Shown here: positions 1 through 5,308 of the stretch, in pieces
Numbering within the stretch: the stretch's first letter is position 1
Layout: every line of letters begins with the position of its first letter
Origin: Erysipelotrichaceae bacterium UBA2227
GTDB taxonomy: Bacteria; Bacillota_I; Bacilli_A; Erysipelotrichales; Erysipelotrichaceae
Assembly: GCA_002348095.1 (NCBI GenBank)
Contig: DDYT01000058.1
Location: forward strand, 1-7,968
Reading direction: 5' to 3'
DNA: 7,968 bases
Program-made: the position numbers and the translations under genes
Notes under the pieces: generated by a model
What the model saw: the letters and a program-made list of their open reading frames with translations, nothing else
Database searches by the model: none
What the model was told of the DNA's origin: nothing

Positions 1-630
1 TGAAACGAACTTCATGGTCAGACGACGTGTTTTCAAAGACTGAAACTCCGCGTCCAGACGTGCCAGCTCCGCGGCCAGCAATTGGTAATTGTCTTCAAAT
101 CTTTTGCGCTCTTCCGGATAATTTTTGATCAGCCAGTCACGAATGTTTTTGGCCATGGATGTTGTCGCAATCGGATCGATCCAAAGGATCGGATCTTTCC
201 CGTAGATATCCACCTTGTCAAATTCCATTCCCTCGTAGTATTTCGATTCCAAAACAACTTCATTGTTACCCACATACGCGGTCGTATACCGCTTGAACTC
301 ATAGATGACCGAGGTCGAGGCCAAATCAACGATTTCGATGCGGGACTTACGGATATCCGAAATATAGATTTGAAGATATGGCTCAAGCTGGCCCATCGTC
401 ATGACGACAGACGCCTGTTCGATCAGCTTCATATAGTTGTCTTTGATGGATGCACGTTGGATGATCGGTCCGCTGCTTAAATCACATACCTCGACAAAAT
501 CACCGCCAATCCGCCGTACGAGGTATTCAACCGGATATACGGTCGTACAAATGACCGGCTTCGATGTACGGCAACCGCTCAGGGTGGATGCAAGTATGAC
601 CAGGATCCACAAGTATCTTATTTTTTTCAA
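1..630 (-). CDS. TroA/ZnuA-like metal-type ABC transporter substrate-binding lipoprotein, C-terminus cut by the window edge, ligand histidines missing
   Basis: The frame is open from a TTG at 630 to the window edge (210 codons). A ribosome site AGAAAGGTGG (639-648) lies 8 nt before the TTG; the in-frame TTG at 636 is too close to it. Residues 1-20 form a lipoprotein signal ending in the lipobox LSGC (Cys20), so the protein should be tethered outside the membrane. TTVYPVEYLVRRIGGDFVEV (29-48) is the usual opening of cluster A-I binding proteins (ZnuA, AdcA, TroA), and DPILWIDP (146-153) matches their DPHxWLDP motif. A long charged helix (about 160-203) fits the inter-lobe linker helix. Family members normally bind Zn or Mn through histidines. 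Here the first ligand position (EPH) reads GPI (Ile56), the second (DPH) reads DPI (Ile148), and no histidine occurs in the visible part. The third ligand would lie at or beyond the edge. Family assignment is good; the ligand is unknown and may not be a metal. Confidence 0.85.
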   Translation of the reverse strand, partial: MKKIRYLWILVILASTLSGCRTSKPVICTTVYPVEYLVRRIGGDFVEVCDLSSGPIIQRASIKDNYMKLIEQASVVMTMGQLEPYLQIYISDIRKSRIEIVDLASTSVIYEFKRYTTAYVGNNEVVLESKYYEGMEFDKVDIYGKDPILWIDPIATTSMAKNIRDWLIKNYPEERKRFEDNYQLLAAELARLDAEFQSLKTRRLTMKFVS

Positions 631-654
631 GGTCAATCCACCTTTCTGAGGGAA

Positions 655-663
655 ATTATAGCA
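655..663 (-). promoter_or_regulatory. Extended -10 promoter for the TroA-like lipoprotein gene
   Basis: On the minus strand the sequence reads TGCTATAAT, a perfect -10 hexamer with an extended TGn element. No convincing -35 lies 16-18 bases upstream. The predicted start (about 648) falls at the edge of the ribosome site, giving a leader of about 18 nt. This suggests the lipoprotein gene is transcribed separately from mreD, whose stop is only about 50 bases away. Confidence 0.55.
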
Positions 664-714
664 TAAAAAATCCATTTGGAGGCGATGTTAGCAAATAAAT
701 GTTTCATTAGACCA

Positions 715-1260
715 CTACTTTAGCCGATACCAAGAGACACGCTCTTTCTTTCGCTGTTTTCGTTGCTGACTGGCCAAAACATCCTGCCGGATTTCCAGCC
801 AGCCGATCACCAGCAATATGACTGGGATGTTTCCCAGTATGGTAAGAAATACCCGAGTCGTCAGCCAGGTCGGAATGTGAATGATCGTAAATCCCTGAAT
901 CAAAGCCAAACCGTACAGTGCTCCTTCGCGAACAAAAATCAAAAGCATCCCCAGCATGATCCGCTCAATGATGCTTTCAGATAAATGTTTTGACCAGATC
1001 CGAACGATAATCACCACGATCACCATGGATAAAGCATAATCAAACAACGCGTTATAGAGCATCAGATCAAAAATCAACCCTGCAAAAAAAGCCCAGAAGA
1101 CCGCCTTGCCAAAAGGCTCATCGATCATATTGAAAGCAATATAAATAAGCGATGCGGCCGGGATAAAACTAAGCGTGACAGCGGAGTGATCGACTTGAAA
1201 CAAAGCCATCAGAATCAAATCGACGGTCAGCATGGCCGTAAAGAAAAGAACGGACATCAT
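715..1260 (-). CDS. mreD: Rod-shape-determining protein MreD
   Basis: The product is a 181-residue, very hydrophobic integral membrane protein with about five or six transmembrane segments (roughly residues 3-22, 29-45, 51-69, 72-90, 99-121 and 133-155) and a strongly basic cytoplasmic tail (165-181). Length, topology and the AGLIFDLMLYN stretch (60-70) fit MreD, which works with MreC, RodA and PBP2 in lateral cell-wall synthesis. MreD diverges quickly in sequence, so much of the call rests on its position directly after mreC: its ATG overlaps the mreC stop as ATGA (1257-1260), typical of translational coupling. A second ATG follows immediately, so the start is uncertain by one codon. No strong terminator follows the stop; only a weak short hairpin with a T-run lies before the next gene. 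Confidence 0.85.
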   Translation of the reverse strand: MMSVLFFTAMLTVDLILMALFQVDHSAVTLSFIPAASLIYIAFNMIDEPFGKAVFWAFFAGLIFDLMLYNALFDYALSMVIVVIIVRIWSKHLSESIIERIMLGMLLIFVREGALYGLALIQGFTIIHIPTWLTTRVFLTILGNIPVILLVIGWLEIRQDVLASQQRKQRKKERVSWYRLK

Positions 1261-2114
1261 GGTATCGGCACTTCCTGCGCATAATCGACCACAAACACAT
1301 AGTCAAACGATTTAAAATCAGCAGCTGGGGTTACGTAAATTTTCATCCCGATGGCGTTGACAAGCTGTTCGACTTCGGTTACGGTTCCTACCAGCAATCC
1401 GGCCGGAAACACCCCACCCAATCCGGAAGTAATGACGGTCATGTTTTCCAAGACCGCGGAGTTTGTATCCAAAAGCTGAAGAACATAAGCTCTCCGATTG
1501 GGATCGTATCGGTCCAAAACGGCTTCGGCACTCGTTGCCGGTGAGAGCTGAATCTTTACGGACACTTTATTTTGTACGTCCTGAGTCGTCAGCAGGCGAA
1601 CGACGGCTGAGTGCTCGAAAACATCCGTAACTTTACCGATCAGCCCTTTGGTCGTAATGACCGCCTGATTGACTTTGATGCCCTCGGCTTCACCCTGATT
1701 GATGACCAAAGCATGATTGAAAGTATCGAAACTGCGATAGATGACTTTGGCACTTTTCAATTCAAATTCATTGGCAGCGGTTTTTATGCCGGCCAACTCT
1801 TTGAGCTGGGCAATCTGCCGATAAGCTTCTTCCAATTCGGCCTTATATAAGGCCAGCATATCCAATTGAGAACGATAATAATCATTTTCCTGTTTCAGTT
1901 TCCAAAAAGAAGTCAGATCATCACCAAAATTTATCAGTGATCTGATCGGGTTTTCGATCAGAGTATATCGCAACATGGCAAAGAACCCATACCCTGCGAT
2001 TTGTGCACCGGCGACGGGTTGGGCTACTTTGACTACATTTAAAAGAAAGGAAACGGCCATGACGATGGCAATCAATACCATCAATATACGTTGAAATAAA
2101 GTCAATCGCTTCAT
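1257..2114 (-). CDS. mreC: Rod-shape-determining protein MreC
   Basis: From the ATG at 2114 the product has 285 residues, normal for MreC. It has a short basic N-terminus, one transmembrane helix (about 8-28), a coiled-coil segment (about 65-108) and the double beta-barrel MreC domain (about 118-278). VITSGLGGVFPAGLLVGTV (227-245) is the most recognisable family motif. MreC forms an extracytoplasmic scaffold that links the cell-wall synthases to the elongation machinery. An upstream TTG at 2165 would add 17 residues and overlap radC. It has no ribosome site and would put a polar stretch before the usual MKR-type start, so I prefer 2114, although its own ribosome site (GGTGA) is weak. The gap to radC is 40 nt, and mreD overlaps its stop. 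No mreB is adjacent. Confidence 0.93.
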   Translation of the reverse strand: MKRLTLFQRILMVLIAIVMAVSFLLNVVKVAQPVAGAQIAGYGFFAMLRYTLIENPIRSLINFGDDLTSFWKLKQENDYYRSQLDMLALYKAELEEAYRQIAQLKELAGIKTAANEFELKSAKVIYRSFDTFNHALVINQGEAEGIKVNQAVITTKGLIGKVTDVFEHSAVVRLLTTQDVQNKVSVKIQLSPATSAEAVLDRYDPNRRAYVLQLLDTNSAVLENMTVITSGLGGVFPAGLLVGTVTEVEQLVNAIGMKIYVTPAADFKSFDYVFVVDYAQEVPIP

Positions 2115-2154
2115 TGAATCACCAATACCATTATAAAGCCATTGACCGGCGGTT

Positions 2155-2826
2155 TCAATCAACAATCATTTTTTGTCTCAATGAACAATATCCCTGATTG
2201 GTGATGATCAGATGATCGAGCAGCGGAATTCCCATCATTGCACCTGCTTCCATCAGCATTTGTGTCACCTCCATATCCTGATCACTTGCTTTCAATGAAC
2301 CCCCCGGGTGATTGTGTACCGCAATCAATCGTGATGCGCTGTTTTCAACGGCTTCTCTAAAGATTTCCCGGGGATGTATGATGCTGCGATCCAGGGTACC
2401 GATAAACAGTGTCTTGCATGCCAATATCTGATTTTGGGTGTTGAGATAAACGACCAGAAAATGCTCCTGATTCTTGTTGCCGATTTCACTTTTCAGCCAA
2501 TCGACCAAAACATCCGGTCGTTCGACGATATTGGTGTTGGGTAAATCACTGCGCAGAACCCGTTTGGTCAGTTCAAATACAGCCAGCAGTTCTGAAGCTT
2601 TCGCTTCTTTGATTCTCGGGATCGTCATCAGCTGATACAAAGACAAGCGCGGAAGGTTGACGATTCCTTTACTTATCGTCAGGATCCGTTGCGCCAAAGA
2701 TAAAACGGAATCACTGCGGGTGCCGCTGCGCAAGATCAGAGCTAAAACCTCAGTGTCACTCAGCGATTCCATCCCCATCCGACGTGCTTTTTCTCTCGGA
2801 CGCTCATGCGGCGGAATGTCCGCCAT
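2155..2826 (-). CDS. radC: RadC family JAB/MPN-domain protein
   Basis: The product has 223 residues from the ATG at 2826. The N-terminal part (1-95) matches the RadC helix-hairpin-helix domain, beginning ADIPPHERPREKA and including ESLSDTEVLALILRSG (20-35). The C-terminal part is a JAMM/MPN+ domain with HNHPGG (171-176), S181 and D184, and an upstream Glu121. This gives the full E, HxH, SxxD metal-site pattern, so the metalloprotease-like site looks intact. The hairpin motif normally near GIG reads PRIKEAKA (70-77), so its glycines are lost. Early claims of a DNA-repair role are not well supported, and the substrate remains unknown. The start at 2826 is chosen over an ATG at 2853 because AGGAGA lies at 2837-2842 and the 2853 version would overlap the upstream small gene. 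The location next to mreCD is common in Bacillota. Confidence 0.93.
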   Translation of the reverse strand: MADIPPHERPREKARRMGMESLSDTEVLALILRSGTRSDSVLSLAQRILTISKGIVNLPRLSLYQLMTIPRIKEAKASELLAVFELTKRVLRSDLPNTNIVERPDVLVDWLKSEIGNKNQEHFLVVYLNTQNQILACKTLFIGTLDRSIIHPREIFREAVENSASRLIAVHNHPGGSLKASDQDMEVTQMLMEAGAMMGIPLLDHLIITNQGYCSLRQKMIVD

Positions 2827-2836
2827 TTTCGAAATT

Positions 2837-2842
2837 TCTCCT
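2837..2842 (-). promoter_or_regulatory. Ribosome site that sets the radC start
   Basis: AGGAGA on the minus strand lies 10 nt before the ATG at 2826 and overlaps the TAG stop of the small upstream gene (2841-2843). The arrangement suggests coupled translation and argues against the alternative radC start at 2853, which has no ribosome site. Confidence 0.7.
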
Positions 2843-2969
2843 AATTGCCCCATTGGGCAGTCAGTCCGGGAATCGTAATGCGGCCGTTAGCGGAAAACAG
2901 GATTTTAATGATGGCGGCTATCCCGGCCGCAACGGCAACATATCCCAACAATACAGTCGCAGATACCAT
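2841..2969 (-). CDS. 42-residue hydrophobic small membrane protein upstream of radC
   Basis: The frame runs from ATG 2969 to TAG 2841 and encodes 42 residues beginning MVSATVLLGYVAVAAG. A near-perfect ribosome site, AAAGGAGG (2977-2984), sits 7 nt before the ATG, the best such site on the minus strand of this window. Residues about 2-26 form one hydrophobic helix rich in Gly, Ala and Val, followed by Lys, a short polar linker and a C-terminus ending in TAQWGN. There is no lipobox. It lies 14 nt ahead of radC, with its stop inside the radC ribosome site, so it is very likely the first gene of the radC-mreCD operon. I do not recognise the family. It could be a small membrane regulator or partner of MreCD, or a short leader-type protein. 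The ribosome site and membrane-helix composition make it more than a chance ORF. Confidence 0.75.
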   Translation of the reverse strand: MVSATVLLGYVAVAAGIAAIIKILFSANGRITIPGLTAQWGN

Positions 2970-3003
2970 GTGCACTCCTCCTTTCCCTACTAGATACTGA
3001 AAT

Positions 3004-3039
3004 AAAAAGAGATTTCCTATTTCGAGGACATCTCTTTTT
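3004..3039 (-). terminator. Strong rho-independent terminator after the 54-residue gene
   Basis: A 10-bp arm AAAAAGAGAT pairs with ATCTCTTTTT, and inside it TCCT pairs with AGGA around a six-base loop, with only a single G/A mismatch between the two helices. A T-run follows on the minus strand (and on the plus strand). The TAG stop of the 54-residue gene (3017-3019) lies inside the hairpin. The radC operon begins about 35 bases beyond it, so any read-through would feed that operon. Confidence 0.8.
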
Positions 3040-3181
3040 TCAATTCTCCCAATTGCCGGATCATCTCATCAGCCAACGCAACGATCTTTTCACTGTCGAT
3101 TGACTGATCCCACTGAACGCATTCAAGAAGCTCACTGCTCTTAATCGCAATCGAAACGATTTGATCATGGTTTTTCGTCAT
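3017..3181 (-). CDS. Uncharacterised 54-residue charged protein
   Basis: From ATG 3181 the product starts MTKNHDQIVSIAIKSSELLE and ends in a charged helix, QLGELKKEMSSK. It is soluble, with no membrane segment or signal, and is probably mostly helical. A longer version from GTG/ATG codons near 3235 is possible in frame, but a good promoter (-10 at 3198-3203) lies inside that extension and a GGGTGA-like ribosome site precedes 3181, so I prefer the short form. A strong terminator overlaps its stop, so it seems to be a one-gene transcript. It is divergent from the GPH symporter. I do not recognise the family; the size and helical character could fit a small regulatory or adaptor protein, but nothing shows function. 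Confidence 0.65.
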   Translation of the reverse strand: MTKNHDQIVSIAIKSSELLECVQWDQSIDSEKIVALADEMIRQLGELKKEMSSK

Positions 3182-3197
3182 ATTTTCACCCACAAAT

Positions 3198-3227
3198 ATC
3201 ATAGCAGATATCAATAGTCTTTGACAG
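3198..3227 (-). promoter_or_regulatory. Promoter of the 54-residue gene
   Basis: On the minus strand CTGTCA (3222-3227, four of six matches) and TATGAT (3198-3203, five of six) are separated by 18 bases. The predicted start, near 3191, is about ten bases before ATG 3181. The -35 site is the same DNA as the plus-strand -35 of the divergent symporter gene. Confidence 0.5.
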
Positions 3228-3247
3228 TCGCTCATGCAACATATAAA
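3221..3247 (+). promoter_or_regulatory. Promoter of the GPH symporter gene
   Basis: A perfect TTGACA lies at 3221-3226. The best -10 is TATAAA (3242-3247) with a short 15-base spacer; TAAACT (3244-3249) gives a 17-base spacer but a poorer hexamer. The leader is then about 25-30 nt and contains AAAGGAG (about 3264-3270) before ATG 3280. An exact 8-bp repeat, ATATCATA, flanks the region at 3196-3203 and 3251-3258 and could be a regulator site. Confidence 0.5.
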
Positions 3248-3279
3248 CTGATATCATAAGGGAAAAGGAGAAAATTTCC

Positions 3280-4611
3280 ATGAATTATGCAGATCAGAAA
3301 GTCAGCGTCAAGGAAAAAATGTCCTTTGGTCTAGCCGGTCTGGGCCAGAATATGATTTATAATTTTTCTGCGACATACATTATGATTTTTTACACCGATA
3401 TGATGAAACTTTTACCGGCAGCCGTCGGTACGCTGATGCTGGTAGCGAGGGTATGGGATGCCGTCAATGATCCGATCATGGGTTCGATCGTCGACAGGAC
3501 ACGGACCAAATGGGGCAAACTGAGACCCTATCTGTTTGCTGTACCGATTCCGATGGCCGTCTTTACGATTTTGACTTTCTATGTTCCGGATCTGTCGATG
3601 GGGATGCGATTATTGTATGCTTATGTAACTTACATTGCCTGGGGGATGATCTTTACTGTTTCCGATGTTCCTTTCTGGGGACTTTCGGCAGCGATGAGCC
3701 AAGATCCCAAGGAGCGGATGAGTATCGTTTCCTTTGCCCGGATTCTGTGTAATCTTGGGATGGCGGTTTCAATCATCGTTCCGCCGCTGATCATATCTGC
3801 CTACGGCGGCGGTGAACTGGGTTATCTGATATCGGCCGCACTGATGGCGGTTTTCGGTGGCGGATTGTTCTTTTTAGCCTTCTTTAACACCAAGGAACGC
3901 GTAACGGATTACGGCGAAAAAACGACCCTTCTGGGCAACTTTGATCTGATCAAGAAAAATAAACCGTTGGTATTGCTTCAGACATCCCGGATGCTTGGCG
4001 CTTTCCGTATGGGACTGGGTGCCGCTGGGATCTACTTTGCCAAGTACAACCTGGGGGATGAAGCATTCTTTACCCTTTTGGGAGCGATTCTGATTTTCTC
4101 GATGATTGCCGCTATCTTCTTTACACCGTTTTTATATAAATTTTTCAGCAAGAAACAGTTGTATAACGGATCACTGATTTTCGGTGCACTCGCTCACCTG
4201 CTTATGTTTATCCTGGGGTATGGAAACATGCCGGTCGTGTTCGGTTTGCTGTTTTTAGCCGGGATGGGATTGGGGATGAACGATGTCGTCATGTACGCCA
4301 TGGTTGGTGACAGTGTTGATTATCTTGAACATAAATCCAAAAAACGGGCCGAAGGAATATGTTTCTCCGTTCATACCTTTACGACCAAACTTCAGACCGC
4401 CTTTGCGACCTTTGCGATCGGTTGGGTACTGACCCTGACCGGATTCATCGAAAATATCGCTCAAAGCGCAACTGCACTTAACGGTATTTTCTGGCTGATC
4501 AGTCTGCTGCCGGCCATTGCCAGCGTGCTCAGCCTGATTCCGATGTTCTTCTACGATTTTACCGAAAAACAGCATAAAGAAATGCTGGCAGAAATGCACG
4601 GAGCCCAGTAA
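3280..4611 (+). CDS. GPH-family (MelB-like) sugar:cation symporter
   Basis: The product is a 443-residue membrane protein with about twelve transmembrane helices and no signal peptide, the usual size for the glycoside-pentoside-hexuronide family of the major facilitator superfamily. The family signature DAVNDPIMG (60-68) followed by VDRTRTKWGKLRPY (71-84) is intact. Asp60, Asn63 and Asp64 correspond to the cation-site residues of MelB (Asp55, Asn58, Asp59). A second signature, GDSVDYLEHKSKKRAEG, lies near residues 343-359. It should import a glycoside or uronide with Na+ or H+; the substrate cannot be read from sequence. No glycosidase or sugar kinase lies beside it in the window. Start 3280 follows an AAAAGGAG ribosome site. 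The gene ends at a strong terminator shared with the convergent cyclase gene. Confidence 0.9.
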   Translation: MNYADQKVSVKEKMSFGLAGLGQNMIYNFSATYIMIFYTDMMKLLPAAVGTLMLVARVWDAVNDPIMGSIVDRTRTKWGKLRPYLFAVPIPMAVFTILTFYVPDLSMGMRLLYAYVTYIAWGMIFTVSDVPFWGLSAAMSQDPKERMSIVSFARILCNLGMAVSIIVPPLIISAYGGGELGYLISAALMAVFGGGLFFLAFFNTKERVTDYGEKTTLLGNFDLIKKNKPLVLLQTSRMLGAFRMGLGAAGIYFAKYNLGDEAFFTLLGAILIFSMIAAIFFTPFLYKFFSKKQLYNGSLIFGALAHLLMFILGYGNMPVVFGLLFLAGMGLGMNDVVMYAMVGDSVDYLEHKSKKRAEGICFSVHTFTTKLQTAFATFAIGWVLTLTGFIENIAQSATALNGIFWLISLLPAIASVLSLIPMFFYDFTEKQHKEMLAEMHGAQ

Positions 4612-4615
4612 AAGC

Positions 4616-4639
4616 AAAAACCGCAAATTGCGGTTTTTT
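4616..4639. terminator. Bidirectional terminator between the symporter and cyclase genes
   Basis: AAAAACCGC and GCGGTTTTT pair around an AAATT loop, with A-runs and T-runs on both sides, so the hairpin can end transcription from either strand. It lies 5 bases after the symporter stop and overlaps the TAA stop of the minus-strand cyclase gene (4638-4640). Confidence 0.85.
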
Positions 4640-5252
4640 AGTCTTCAATTATCGCAAATACCCTTGACAGAGCACCTTCGGCATCAATGCTTATCGGTAT
4701 GGCAAACATCTGAAACTGCCGGTTCACAAGTGATTCGCAGTTGCAAAGATTTTCTGCGATCAATATGCCGTGTTCAAACAGAAGTCGGTGGACCGGATAA
4801 GGGGCATGATCGACCGATGGCATATCCACAGCAACCAACTTTACCTCTTTTTCGACCAGCAATTTCGCACATGATTCACTGAGTGTCGGATGATCATCAT
4901 AGGCTGAAGTACCGAAGTATTGCGACCAACCGGTAAGAAAGATTACGATATCATCTTTTTCGATCGGATACTGCTCGATATCGCTGATATCGATCTGCGC
5001 TTTATTGCGCACATCGACCAAAACGCTCCGGCCGATGCATCGGTTTAAATGCACATCAAGGATCATCGTTTCATCTTTGCTCAGATGCGAAGGTGCATCG
5101 ATGTGGGTTGCGATATGCATGCTGCACGTTAAAGATGACAGCCGATACCCGTCATTTTCCCAGGTTTTTTCACGGACGATTTCAACGTCTCTATCTCCCG
5201 GATACACCGGCATTGCATTTTTGATTGGATGGCTCAAATCGATGATTTTCAT
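4638..5252 (-). CDS. Cyclase-family metal-dependent hydrolase (kynurenine formamidase-like)
   Basis: The product has 204 residues from ATG 5252 and no signal peptide. It opens with MKIIDLSHPI and MPVYPGD (14-20), and carries the family metal/catalytic signature HIATHIDAPSH (46-56), matching HxGTHxDxPxH except that Gly is Ala. His46, His50, Asp52 and His56 are all present, as is the C-terminal ILIAENL (153-159) with Glu157. Members of this fold (PF04199) include kynurenine formamidase and other amide or ester hydrolases; many in Bacillota have unknown substrates. No tryptophan-degradation gene is nearby, so I do not name it kynB. The start is set by GAGGTG, which leaves a spacing of about 7 nt; a GTG at 5261 would overlap that site. 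It is flanked by terminators on both sides and has its own promoter, so it seems monocistronic. Confidence 0.88.
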   Translation of the reverse strand: MKIIDLSHPIKNAMPVYPGDRDVEIVREKTWENDGYRLSSLTCSMHIATHIDAPSHLSKDETMILDVHLNRCIGRSVLVDVRNKAQIDISDIEQYPIEKDDIVIFLTGWSQYFGTSAYDDHPTLSESCAKLLVEKEVKLVAVDMPSVDHAPYPVHRLLFEHGILIAENLCNCESLVNRQFQMFAIPISIDAEGALSRVFAIIED

Positions 5253-5274
5253 AGATAACACCTCACTTCAGTTC

Positions 5275-5283
5275 ATTGTAACA
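5275..5283 (-). promoter_or_regulatory. Extended -10 promoter of the cyclase gene
   Basis: The minus strand reads TGTTACAAT: a five-of-six -10 hexamer with the TGn extension, immediately after the uraA terminator. No -35 is recognisable because the T-run of that terminator fills the spacer. The predicted start is near 5268, giving a leader of about 16 nt. Confidence 0.45.
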
Positions 5284-5284
5284 T

Positions 5285-5306
5285 AAAAAAACCGCCGAAG
5301 CGGTTT
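5285..5306 (-). terminator. Rho-independent terminator of uraA
   Basis: On the minus strand AAACCGC and GCGGTTT pair around TTCG, which makes the very stable C(UUCG)G tetraloop, and four more Ts follow. It begins 2 bases after the uraA stop. Confidence 0.9.
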
Positions 5307-5308
5307 GA

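Noticed and set aside
82..480. A 132-codon open frame on the plus strand
   Set aside because: It lies antisense to the TroA-like lipoprotein gene, which has a ribosome site, lipobox and family motifs; the plus frame has no recognisable domain.
2115..2165. mreC starting at the TTG at 2165
   Set aside because: No ribosome site, overlap with radC, and a non-family N-terminal extension; ATG 2114 gives a normal MreC start.
2827..2853. radC starting at the ATG at 2853
   Set aside because: No ribosome site, and it would overlap the small upstream gene; AGGAGA at 2837-2842 points to ATG 2826.
4255..4626. A 123-codon minus-strand open frame
   Set aside because: It is antisense to the C-terminal third of the GPH symporter and overlaps the terminator; no domain features.
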